Of a DNA stretch of 57,955 nt, positions 35,735 to 43,659 are shown piece by piece (position 1 is the stretch's first letter; each line of letters begins with the position of its first letter). The position numbers were made by a program, and so were the translations under genes. The stretch lies in contig JAILAR010000048.1 of NCBI GenBank assembly GCA_024681515.1, positions 1 to 57,955 on the forward strand, in the 5' to 3' direction. This DNA is from Eubacterium sp. GTDB taxonomy: Bacteria; Bacillota; Clostridia; Lachnospirales; Lachnospiraceae. Under the pieces are notes generated by a model. The model did not search any database and had not been told where the DNA came from. It saw only the letters and a program-made list of their open reading frames with translations.

Positions 35735-35806
35735 TCATCATGGGAGAACGGACTCAAATAACCGGATTAAGCAGATAATCTGTAAATATGTGCATCGTGG
35801 TGATTT

Positions 35807-35828
35807 ACGGATCACGTAAGCGTGAAGC
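35807..35828 (+). promoter_or_regulatory. Degenerate leader hairpin upstream of the MutS-like gene
   Basis: ACGGA, a TCACG/CGTGA stem with a TAAG loop, then AGC before AAGGAGG. The layout and place (directly before the ribosome site) match the GGA/GAA hairpin family, but the outer arms are lost. Confidence 0.4.
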
Positions 35829-35841
35829 AAGGAGGAAACAA

Positions 35842-37569
35842 ATGGATAAGAAAACCGGATTCAGTCTGATGCAGCCCGTCGGAACAGACATCGAATATCA
35901 CAAACTTCCGGAGCATGTGATGCATGATCTCGGTCTGGAGGCATTTTGCAATGCAACATCAGACGATGCCATAGAGCGCCGTATGATCACAAATGTTCTT
36001 TCACAGATCACGGAGGATGCAAATGTCGCCGCCTACCGCCGACAGATCTTCGTGGATATTCTTCACCTGCCGGAACTGCGGAAAACTCTGATGGAACTGT
36101 TCGATAAGATCCGGTTCATGAAGGATTTTTCCTCCATGCACAGGACTTCTGATGAGGAGCTGGGCCTTTCCCATCTCTTCCGCCGTCTCGATGAACTGGA
36201 CAGCTATATCCAGACCGTAGAAACCATGAGGGACTGCCTGTCCGATGAGAGGATCCAATCCGAAGGGCTAAAAGGGCTTCGGGATTACATTTCCGGACTG
36301 TATGAGGATGCCTGCTTTGCCGAAATGAAGAAGGACATCGCAGCCTTGAAAATGAATGCATCTGATGTGCAGAGCGTTACCCTCGGCGTCAATGTCAATC
36401 AGCGATTCGAAGCAGTCAGCATCGGACTGGTCTCCATCAACAAAAAGCCGTTTAAGAAGTCAGGTATCGTCAGCAATTTCGCCGATGCCATTGCGTCCAG
36501 AGACAAGCTGAGTGATACCGCCGACTGGGACGGTGATCTGCATTATCAGCTCATTGACGCAGATGAAAAGAGCGGCATCATCGGCCGCATGAAGAACCAG
36601 GTAGACACGCTTGCGGGAAAATCCGTCTTTGAAACCGCTTCCGGAAGGAGTTCCACGCTGGTGAATACGAAGACCGATGCCGTAACATCCGGTTCCACCT
36701 ACTATCTGGATACCGTAGTAAATAAAATGCTCGGCTCCCTTGTGAAGAAACTGAGGGACACCCTTACCAAATACGCAAATGTAGCTATCGTAAATGTGTC
36801 CGGACTGGTACCGGAATTCCTTTACTACATCCGATGTGCGGAGTTTATCAGCCGTCTGATGGAAAAGGGATGTGTATTCTGCGAAGCGCAGCCGGAAAAA
36901 GAGGGCGAGACTTCCATGTCGGCAAAAGGCTTCTACAATCTGAAGCTGGCCATGAATATGGAAAATGTCAGCGAGATCGTGCCCAATGATCTCACCTTTG
37001 ATGAGAAGCATACCGTCTATATCCTTACCGGGGCAAACCGGGGCGGAAAGACCACCATCACGCAGGCGGTGGGCCAGCTGTTCGTTCTGGCTCAGGGAGG
37101 ACTCTTCGTTCCTGCGGAGAGCTTCCGCTATGTACCCTGTGACTGTATCTGCACCCACTTCCCGGCTGACGAGGATAAGACCATGAATCTCGGAAGACTC
37201 GGAGAGGAATGCGTCCGATTCAAGGAAATGTTCTCCGCGGCTACAGAAAAAAGCCTCCTGCTGCTGAATGAGACCTTCTCCACAACCTCGTTTGAGGAAG
37301 GCTACTACATCGCAAGAGACTCCGTGAAAGCGCTCCTGACAAAATCAGTACGGACGATCTATAATACCCATATGCACAAGCTGGGCGAGGACGCAGATGA
37401 ATTTACCCGCGAAAGCACCGGAGCCGGAGCCGCCTCGCTGATCATGCAGACAGAGAATGGAAAGCGTTCCTTTAAGGTTGCTCTGGCGCAGCCGGAGGGT
37501 TCCTCCTACGCAAAGGATATTGCTGAGAAGTACGGCGTAACCTATGAGATGCTCGTCAGCGGCTCGTAA
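35842..37569 (+). CDS. MutS-like ATPase (no mismatch-binding domain)
   Basis: 575 residues from the ATG at 35842, with AGGAGG six bases upstream. The N-terminal half is a helical core/clamp region. The C-terminal ABC-type ATPase has Walker A GANRGGKTTITQAVGQ (about 397-412), the CTHFPADE segment and Walker B LLLLNETFSTTSFEEG. The usual MutS1 N-terminal mismatch domain is absent, as is an obvious Smr domain of MutS2. Signature residues differ from MutS1 (NETFSTT for DExxxGT). It probably belongs to a MutS-related subfamily of unknown role. Length is short for MutS1 (about 850). Confidence 0.8.
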   Translation: MDKKTGFSLMQPVGTDIEYHKLPEHVMHDLGLEAFCNATSDDAIERRMITNVLSQITEDANVAAYRRQIFVDILHLPELRKTLMELFDKIRFMKDFSSMHRTSDEELGLSHLFRRLDELDSYIQTVETMRDCLSDERIQSEGLKGLRDYISGLYEDACFAEMKKDIAALKMNASDVQSVTLGVNVNQRFEAVSIGLVSINKKPFKKSGIVSNFADAIASRDKLSDTADWDGDLHYQLIDADEKSGIIGRMKNQVDTLAGKSVFETASGRSSTLVNTKTDAVTSGSTYYLDTVVNKMLGSLVKKLRDTLTKYANVAIVNVSGLVPEFLYYIRCAEFISRLMEKGCVFCEAQPEKEGETSMSAKGFYNLKLAMNMENVSEIVPNDLTFDEKHTVYILTGANRGGKTTITQAVGQLFVLAQGGLFVPAESFRYVPCDCICTHFPADEDKTMNLGRLGEECVRFKEMFSAATEKSLLLLNETFSTTSFEEGYYIARDSVKALLTKSVRTIYNTHMHKLGEDADEFTRESTGAGAASLIMQTENGKRSFKVALAQPEGSSYAKDIAEKYGVTYEMLVSGS

Positions 37570-37644
37570 ACTCTTTATTCAAACCATTTATTCAAACTCT
37601 TCATTCAACTCTTCATTCGTCATATTGAATGCATAATTGTCGAA

Positions 37645-37668
37645 GCAGATTTCAGACCAGAAATCTGC
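37645..37668. terminator. Inverted repeat between convergent genes
   Basis: GCAGATTTC and GAAATCTGC form a nine-base stem. It overlaps the stop of the phosphatase gene and lies about 75 bases after the MutS-like gene. T runs are weak on both sides, so it is at best a modest bidirectional terminator. Confidence 0.45.
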
Positions 37669-38476
37669 CTCGAATTATCTTTTGCTCCTCTTCACCGACT
37701 CCCAAAGCTCCCGCCAGATATCCTTCTACGGAACCGAAATGCTCGCATATGGCCTTAATGCCATTCTCCAGATAACACCGGCTTACACCACCGGACAGGA
37801 ATAACAGCAGATCCGTCTTATCCGGTGTCAGATGATAAGGCTCTGCCTTCTTTCGAACTGCCTCCAGGGCAGCTGCGTGGTATTCATTTGTCAGAAGGTA
37901 ATCCGCATAAATGGTTTCCTCCGATGCACCAAGGGCATATAAGAGCAGCATAGCCGCACAGCCGGTCCGGTCTTTTCCGTCCGTACAGTGCCACAGAATA
38001 GCCCGCCCCTCCTCCAAAGAGAGAACCGCCTGAAAGAACAACCGATATGCCCGGATCCCGCGCTCGCCTAAAATAAATCCGGCATACACCTTGTCATTGA
38101 TCATTCCCGTATCCGACATCAACTGAAAGAACCGAAAAGGATCCTTCTTTGGATCGTTGTACATTTTCAGCAGGTCAGGGAACTCCTTTGAGTACTGTTC
38201 GATGGGGAAATCCTCCACTTCAACCACCGAAAGTCTAAGGTTCTCGCAGTCCGCGATGACCGGATCCGGCAGCCGGCTTTGCTGCACGCTCATCCGAAAA
38301 TCGATGACCGTCTGCACATGGTAATCGTCCTGCAGCCGCTGCAGGCCTTCCTCACTGATCTGATCCAGAGCCGCAGTACGGATGAACACTCCCTTCCGAA
38401 TGGTCCTGCCTCCCGCGGGATAGCCCCCAAGTTCCCGGGCGTTCCTGACACCCGGAAGGATGATTTCCTGTTTCAT
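37652..38476 (-). CDS. Tyrosine-protein phosphatase (PF13350-like)
   Basis: 274 residues. Begins with the family pattern GVRNARELGGYPAGGRTIRKGVFIRTAAL. The P-loop HCTDGKDRTG (about 164-173) holds the catalytic Cys and Arg. It is a dual-specificity or phosphoinositide-like phosphatase as in LipA/MptpB. The gene has a two-part leader: the 48-bp repeat (38532-38579) and a GGA/GAA hairpin (38491-38519), then AGGAGG. Confidence 0.9.
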   Translation of the reverse strand: MKQEIILPGVRNARELGGYPAGGRTIRKGVFIRTAALDQISEEGLQRLQDDYHVQTVIDFRMSVQQSRLPDPVIADCENLRLSVVEVEDFPIEQYSKEFPDLLKMYNDPKKDPFRFFQLMSDTGMINDKVYAGFILGERGIRAYRLFFQAVLSLEEGRAILWHCTDGKDRTGCAAMLLLYALGASEETIYADYLLTNEYHAAALEAVRKKAEPYHLTPDKTDLLLFLSGGVSRCYLENGIKAICEHFGSVEGYLAGALGVGEEEQKIIRGRFLV

Positions 38477-38490
38477 TAACTCCTCCTATT

Positions 38491-38519
38491 CCACACTTCG
38501 CGCCTTCCGGCGCTCCGTG
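38491..38519 (-). promoter_or_regulatory. Leader hairpin (GGA/GAA family) upstream of the phosphatase
   Basis: CACGGAGCGCC, loop GGAA, GGCGCGAAGTGTGG on the minus strand, followed at once by AATAGGAGG. One of the best-formed single copies: CAC/GTG and GCGCC/GGCGC arms with the GGA/GAA internal loop. Confidence 0.7.
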
Positions 38520-38531
38520 GATTATCACGTC

Positions 38532-38579
38532 GCACGTATTTACCGCGCATATGCTTTACATCACTCATACAGTCCGTGC
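38532..38579 (-). repeat. 48-bp leader repeat, copy 2
   Basis: About 34 of 48 positions match copy 1 at 6680-6727, with both ends conserved (GCACGGACTGTAT and TAAAnACGTGC). The start of the repeat codes for the last residues (EARTV) and stop of the diguanylate cyclase. Confidence 0.6.
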
Positions 38580-39749
38580 TTCCTGATAATCCGCTTTCAG
38601 CTGCATTTTTCTTTCGTACATGCGTCTGTCCGCTTTGCGGAACACATCATTGTAGCTGGTATCCACGTCCGGCTGATAGACCGCCATCCCACTGGCCACG
38701 ACAACTCTTCCGTCCCTCATATTCTCTTCCACGCTACGTTCAAATGCGCCCAGAAGCGAATCGCGGTTCTCATAATCACTGCCTTCCAGGATCGCCGCGA
38801 ATTCATCCCCGCCGATACGGAATACCGGGCTGTGATCGTAGTTTCTGCAGATCAGCCGGCATGCGATCTTTATATATTCGTCTCCTTCATCATGGCCCTT
38901 CGTGTCATTGACCTCCTTCAGTCGATTCAGGTCAAAGACCACCACGCCATATTCGGTAAGACTCCCTTCGTGAACGCGAACCTCCAGATCCTTCAGAACA
39001 TCCAGATAGGCCAGCTTGCTCTTTACTCCGGTAAGAGCGTCCCGATACGCCATCCGCTTTGCCTTCTGTGTTTCAAGATAACTCTCCAGCATTTCATCCT
39101 TGTAGATAAAGGAATGGATGAGGCAGGTAGTAAGCAGACATCCTACGGAATATAACGGCATCAGCGGGTACAATGATTGAAGCAGGATAAACAGAGACAT
39201 AACGATCCCCGAAAAACCGATAGTCCGATGATGTGCTCTTGCCTCTCCAAGGGCGCTCGAAGCTATGGTCAGCGTATAGATCGATGCCGTAAGGAAGAGG
39301 ATCATCTGGAGCATAAGCGTTACGAATCTTGTAACTCCCGGCTGGTATTCCTTACCTTCTCCGAATCCGAACACGATGGGCACAAAACAGTTAATGATCA
39401 GTGCGATGATCTGAAACAGAAAAATGGTCCATCCACCGCCAATGAGAAATTTTCCGAACCTGCCGTTATTATCGATAAAGGCAACAACAAATCGTGTCCA
39501 CATTAGCACGGACGATACCATGGACATAAAAAACAGCACGGTGTCCGCGTAAGTCAGTGCGATCCACCCGTTCTCATAAAACAGTCCCCAGCAAATATCC
39601 GTAGCATAATAGATCATCACTCCATACAGGAAATGACGATATCTGCTGCGGGCGACTTTTGTGTCCGTCTTATATCTTTTTCTTAATGCCGCATAGTTGA
39701 TGATGACATGAACAACCAATGACAGCATTCCTATACTTGCGTAATACAT
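38565..39749 (-). CDS. Diguanylate cyclase with multi-pass membrane sensor
   Basis: 394 residues. Seven to eight transmembrane segments (about 1-210), a short coiled coil, then a GGDEF domain (about 230-385): LTGVKSKLAYLD, VVVFDLNRLKEVNDTKGHDEGDEYIK and the active-site RIGGDEFAAIL (about 310-320). It makes cyclic di-GMP from GTP. No RxxD inhibitory site is evident five residues before GGDEF. Its promoter carries the shared operator at 39814-39828, and TACAAT at 39786-39791 is the likely -10. Confidence 0.92.
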   Translation of the reverse strand: MYYASIGMLSLVVHVIINYAALRKRYKTDTKVARSRYRHFLYGVMIYYATDICWGLFYENGWIALTYADTVLFFMSMVSSVLMWTRFVVAFIDNNGRFGKFLIGGGWTIFLFQIIALIINCFVPIVFGFGEGKEYQPGVTRFVTLMLQMILFLTASIYTLTIASSALGEARAHHRTIGFSGIVMSLFILLQSLYPLMPLYSVGCLLTTCLIHSFIYKDEMLESYLETQKAKRMAYRDALTGVKSKLAYLDVLKDLEVRVHEGSLTEYGVVVFDLNRLKEVNDTKGHDEGDEYIKIACRLICRNYDHSPVFRIGGDEFAAILEGSDYENRDSLLGAFERSVEENMRDGRVVVASGMAVYQPDVDTSYNDVFRKADRRMYERKMQLKADYQEARTV

Positions 39750-39813
39750 TGAAGTCTCCTCTGATCCGGCTTGATGTCATGGCTTATTGTATCACGAAAT
39801 CACGAAAAAAAAT

Positions 39814-39828
39814 GTTCCAAATTGGCAC
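39814..39828 (-). promoter_or_regulatory. Shared operator, copy upstream of the diguanylate cyclase
   Basis: GTGCCAATTTGGAAC on the minus strand: near-palindrome GTKCCA-N3-TGGMAC. It ends 22 bases before the -10 box (39786-39791), at the place of an activator site. Same motif at 46461-46475 and 48189-48203. Confidence 0.6.
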
Positions 39829-39846
39829 ATTGGGCCGGTCCGCTTT

Positions 39847-40422
39847 TTATTGGGTAAACGTACCATATGCGGCAACCGCCTCACGCAGGATTTCTTCCAC
39901 GTCAGCACCGATAATGTCCAGGCCCACCGCCTTGATCAGAGATACCCTTTGTATCCCGTAAAAGTTCTCCGCAAGCGCTTTGATATATCCGAAGCCATAA
40001 TCTTCCGGACAGAAGGCTCCTCCCGCCGTCATCACATAATAGAGTTCCTTTGCCCGGCAAAGCCCCTCAGGAGTGCCCTCAGGCGTGTAAGAAAACGTGA
40101 TCCCGAGAACATTGATCTGCTCTATGTACTGCTTCAGTGACGCCGGGAAGGACAGGTCCCAGTACGGCGCAGCGATCACGATCTTCTCTGCCCCTGCAAA
40201 CTGCCTCGCCGGAGCAAACATGGGATCATCAAATGCCTCCGCGGCGATCAGAGAACCCCTTTTAACAAGAAACGCCTCATCCACCGTCGGAAAGGAGATC
40301 TCAGACAGCTTCACTTCTTCAATCGGCTCTTCCCCCTGCTCTCCGATACGGGCAAGCAGATGATCCGCAAGCCGCTTTGTTCTCGAATCCTTACGCACAC
40401 ACGCGTTAACGAATAAAATCAT
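39847..40422 (-). CDS. Flavodoxin-fold NAD(P)H oxidoreductase (azoreductase-like)
   Basis: 191 residues from the ATG at 40422, with AGGAGG seven bases upstream. Begins MILFVNACVRKDSRTKRLA (FMN phosphate loop), with APYWDLSFPASLKQYIEQINVLGITF and a GGAFCPEDYGFGY loop matching AzoR-type enzymes. It likely reduces quinones or azo compounds with NAD(P)H. It lies downstream of the two-component operon but has its own leader. Confidence 0.85.
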   Translation of the reverse strand: MILFVNACVRKDSRTKRLADHLLARIGEQGEEPIEEVKLSEISFPTVDEAFLVKRGSLIAAEAFDDPMFAPARQFAGAEKIVIAAPYWDLSFPASLKQYIEQINVLGITFSYTPEGTPEGLCRAKELYYVMTAGGAFCPEDYGFGYIKALAENFYGIQRVSLIKAVGLDIIGADVEEILREAVAAYGTFTQ

Positions 40423-40438
40423 GCCGAATCCTCCTTGC

Positions 40439-40460
40439 TTCACAGTTCGTGTTCCGTGAA
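40439..40460 (-). promoter_or_regulatory. Degenerate leader hairpin upstream of the oxidoreductase
   Basis: TTCACGGAACACGAACTGTGAA on the minus strand spans 22 bases; TTCAC/GTGAA arms remain and the inner GC arm is lost. GCAAGGAGG follows directly, as in the other family members. Confidence 0.4.
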
Positions 40461-40476
40461 TATTTATCCTGTCTGC

Positions 40477-41124
40477 TCATTTCTTTCCCGTAAGATAATA
40501 CACTGCCAGTGCCGTGCGGTGGGACAGATTCTCCCTGGACAGGATCGATGTAATATAGTTCTTCACCGTTCCCTCGGAAATATAAAGGCGCGACGCGATC
40601 TCCTTATTGGAAAGCCCGTCGGCAACCGCACGGACGATATCCAGTTCCCGCTCGGAATAGCCCGTGGGATCAAAGCCTGTACTCTGTCCGGAGCCACTCT
40701 CCTTCCCGCCCGGCTTTGCGGCCAGCGATGAAAGGATCCCCTCCTCCATAACACCGGTACCGAAATACACCGATCTGATCATCTGTTTCAAATGCTCCGG
40801 GGTATGATTCTTGATCAGATACCCCTTTGCTCCGCTGCCGAGAGCCTGCCGCACCAGCTCGTCATCGTCAAAAGTGGTCAGGATCAGCACCTTTCCCAGA
40901 TCATGTTCCACGATGTATTTCGTAGCCTCGATCCCGTCCATCACCGGCATCTGGATATCCATCAGGAACACATCCGGTTTCTGTTTTTCCGCGATCTCTA
41001 TCGCAGCCTTTCCGTCAGCCGCACATCCCAGCACTTCAAAATCATCATCCACATCCAGGATGATCTTCATTCCGTCCCGGACAAAATCACTGTCATCCGC
41101 GATGATCACCTTTATTTTTTCCAT
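40477..41124 (-). CDS. LuxR/NarL-type response regulator
   Basis: 215 residues. The receiver domain (1-120) has the acidic pocket IIADDSD, phospho-acceptor Asp56 in DVFLMDIQMPVMDG, and the Lys in GYLIKNHTPEH. The C-terminal helix-turn-helix (about 150-210) reads YSERELDIVRAVADGLSNKEIA and SEGTVKNYITSIL. It is the partner of the adjacent kinase in one transcript and the natural candidate to bind the shared operator. Confidence 0.94.
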   Translation of the reverse strand: MEKIKVIIADDSDFVRDGMKIILDVDDDFEVLGCAADGKAAIEIAEKQKPDVFLMDIQMPVMDGIEATKYIVEHDLGKVLILTTFDDDELVRQALGSGAKGYLIKNHTPEHLKQMIRSVYFGTGVMEEGILSSLAAKPGGKESGSGQSTGFDPTGYSERELDIVRAVADGLSNKEIASRLYISEGTVKNYITSILSRENLSHRTALAVYYLTGKK

Positions 41125-41184
41125 ATACCTTCTCCTCTTTCATATGTGATTCTGTGCCGGGAGTGAGCGACCGGATGTCCTTAC

Positions 41185-41262
41185 TCAGTCACAAGATTCT
41201 TCACCCCTTCGGGGTTCAGAATGACAGGTTTCACTTCGGGGTTCCGAATGACAGGTTTCGGA
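41185..41262. repeat. REP-like GATTCTTC...CAGAATGACA repeat
   Basis: Two partial units: AAGATTCTTCACCCC...GGGGTTCAGAATGACAGG, then CACTTCGGGGTTCCGAATGACAGG. They lie between the kinase and response regulator genes and form a CCCC/GGGG hairpin. This kind of repeat is common in gut clostridia. Confidence 0.5.
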
Positions 41263-41267
41263 ATGTA

Positions 41268-42416
41268 TCAGTTTATCGGCAGCAGCATGTTCACGGTAAA
41301 TCCTGCCTCCGTCTCCAGATCGATGGTTCCGCCGGCGGTGCGGACCCGCTGCCGCATGCCGGAAATCCCCATGCCGTCCTTCACTTCCTTACATCCGATC
41401 CCGTTGTCCCGGATGCTGCACCGGACCATACGGTTCATGATCACGATACGGATATCGATCCTCGTGCAGCGCGCGTATTTCATGGCGTTGGACACCGCCT
41501 CATAGGCATTATCCAGGATCACCTCCCACAGAGTATCCGGGATTTGGGCGATGTCTCCTTCCTTCTCAAACTCGGTCTCCACGCCCTTGTTGTTGCAATC
41601 CTCACACAGCTTATATAACTGCAGGAGCGCCAGATCCTTCTTCTCCGGCCGTTCTTTTCGGAGGATCGCCCGAATCTCATCCATACCTGTGCGCAGCTGG
41701 TCGATCACGGCCTGCACCATCGCAGTCGCCCTCTCCGGATCCTTCTCCATCAGCACCTTCACCGCTTCCAGCTGATACACGGATCCGTTGATATTATGCC
41801 CCAGTTTATCATGCAATGTCTGGGAGAGCGCCGCCCGTTCCTCCAAAATCTGGTTTTCCGCGATAAGGGCGCTTCGCGCAAGTTCAGCCTTTGTGGCCAC
41901 CTCCCTCTCCCGCATATCCCGCTTCAGGCTTTGTTCCGTCAGTACATCCTCCTTCATCCGCCTCCGGTAGTCTGCCACCACATAGTTATGCTGGACATAG
42001 AGGATGGCCAGCATAAGGATCAGTACCAGCCGCAGGGGTAAGGCCGCCGGCGTCTCCACGAAAACACCGATCAGCAGTGCAAAGTACCATTTATGATCTA
42101 ATTTAGGAAAAAGGGAAAGGAATTCGAAGCCGCAGAAAAAGCCTAACACCCAAAATGCCTTTCCCTCCAGAGATATGAGCAGTGCCCAGACGAGCATTCC
42201 TGCCGCCGTAAGATACCGCCGCACCGGAATACTAAAAAGCTCCTTCACGGCCATAAATCCGATAAAAAACGAAACAAGCAGGAGTACCCGAATGGATACC
42301 CCTGTTGTTTTTACATCGCTCATTTCCATGTGGCTCATAACGCTGTAAGCTACAAGAGCCAGAAGGATCGCGAGCCGTGCGAATACAAAATAATTGTCCT
42401 TGATCCGATCATTCAT
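41268..42416 (-). CDS. Sensor histidine kinase, HisKA_3 type
   Basis: 382 residues from the ATG at 42416, which overlaps the permease stop by 8 bases. Five or six transmembrane segments (about 8-140) with almost no extracellular domain. The phosphorylated His is His202 in ALSQTLHDKLGHNINGSVY. The ATPase domain has DNAYEAVSNAMKYA (N box), DNGIGCKEVKDGMGISGM and a final strand. This DesK-like, intramembrane-sensing layout is typical of kinases linked to ABC exporters. Confidence 0.92.
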   Translation of the reverse strand: MNDRIKDNYFVFARLAILLALVAYSVMSHMEMSDVKTTGVSIRVLLLVSFFIGFMAVKELFSIPVRRYLTAAGMLVWALLISLEGKAFWVLGFFCGFEFLSLFPKLDHKWYFALLIGVFVETPAALPLRLVLILMLAILYVQHNYVVADYRRRMKEDVLTEQSLKRDMREREVATKAELARSALIAENQILEERAALSQTLHDKLGHNINGSVYQLEAVKVLMEKDPERATAMVQAVIDQLRTGMDEIRAILRKERPEKKDLALLQLYKLCEDCNNKGVETEFEKEGDIAQIPDTLWEVILDNAYEAVSNAMKYARCTRIDIRIVIMNRMVRCSIRDNGIGCKEVKDGMGISGMRQRVRTAGGTIDLETEAGFTVNMLLPIN

Positions 42417-43659
42417 TATTCCTGAACTTGATCCCCACACTTCCCAGACTCAGGATGATGACCATATAAGCGGCCGTTACCCCCAATATCATTATATAGC
42501 CTTTCCCGTCTCCTGTCATCAGGTATTCCGTAATCCTGAGGAACCATTTCTGGGGCATAAGATAAGAGATCGTCTTAATCGTGTCAGTGGTGGAATCCAG
42601 AGGGAAATACATTCCCGCCAGCATCGCCGAAAGACTCCAGAGGGTAAACGCCGCAATATTTGCACTCATGACATTGTCAAAAAGAATTCCAAGCAGCAGA
42701 CTGAGGGAACAGAAGATCAGTCCCAGAAGGAAGATCATCAGGATAAATGAAAGGCGGTCGATCCCCAGTTTTTCCTTTGGGATCAGGAAGCTGCAGCCCG
42801 CCATAATGGCTGTCTGCATTGCAGATACAATGGCGCCGGAGATGAACTTGGCCGTGAAGTACTGCACATTGCTGAGCCTGGTCAGCCGGATCCGTGTCAG
42901 TACCATGTCTTTCTTTTCATTGATGGCGGTATGCGCGATAAAGACTCCGGTGAACACAAACCCCAGTGTCATGATGGCGAAGGCATAGCCGATCAGGGTT
43001 CTGTGATCGACCTGTTCATTCGTCAGACTGACCTCATCCTTATCTGCCAGAGTTTCCACTGTCTTCTTCGGCAGATTATCGTTCATGCTCCTCAGGGCTA
43101 TGAGGATATCTCCTCCGCCCTGCGCTGCCCTGCGGATCTGTCCGAGGATCATGGTAAGTTCACCGTTCATCAGCGTCTTTCGTTCATCCTCCGACAGGAT
43201 AAAGACCTTTATTCCGTCTTTCACGGTTCCTGCGGCCGCCTCCGCATCGAAGTCTTTGCCGAGGAAGAGCGCTGCGCCCATTCTGTCCTTCTCCGCATCC
43301 AGTTTGATACGTTCAGCCAGTTCCTCCCCAGTCATACCGGAAGCCTTCACCCTGCAGACCAGGAAAGCGCCGCTCTCCGCCATTTTGGAAAGCAGATACT
43401 CCGAAAGCTCACTGCCTGAGGCGTCATAAACCTTGATCACATAACGGCCTTTTCCGCTGTAGTAGGCCACTTTCTCGTCGGCAGAATCGACCTCCACCAC
43501 CTGGGATGCGGCAGCCGAACCATCCAGCTCATAGGATGAGAGATTCGTCTGTTCCACCTTCAGAATCAATGTGGAAAGGATCGGAGTAATGATCATGAAG
43601 AACCAGAAGCCGGCATTCCGAAACAGAAGTTTTATGGTTGAATTGATAATGCTTTTCAT
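42409..43659 (-). CDS. ABC-2 type transporter permease
   Basis: 416 residues. A first transmembrane segment (about 14-30), a large extracytoplasmic domain (about 35-225), then five membrane segments. Typical ABC-2 membrane subunit (NatB-like), e.g. GFVFTGVFIAHTAINEKKDMVLTRIRLT (read in parts). It overlaps its neighbours by a few bases on both sides, so it is part of a tight operon. It pairs with the 43656-44720 permease and the 45426-46178 ATPase. Confidence 0.88.
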   Translation of the reverse strand: MKSIINSTIKLLFRNAGFWFFMIITPILSTLILKVEQTNLSSYELDGSAAASQVVEVDSADEKVAYYSGKGRYVIKVYDASGSELSEYLLSKMAESGAFLVCRVKASGMTGEELAERIKLDAEKDRMGAALFLGKDFDAEAAAGTVKDGIKVFILSEDERKTLMNGELTMILGQIRRAAQGGGDILIALRSMNDNLPKKTVETLADKDEVSLTNEQVDHRTLIGYAFAIMTLGFVFTGVFIAHTAINEKKDMVLTRIRLTRLSNVQYFTAKFISGAIVSAMQTAIMAGCSFLIPKEKLGIDRLSFILMIFLLGLIFCSLSLLLGILFDNVMSANIAAFTLWSLSAMLAGMYFPLDSTTDTIKTISYLMPQKWFLRITEYLMTGDGKGYIMILGVTAAYMVIILSLGSVGIKFRNNE

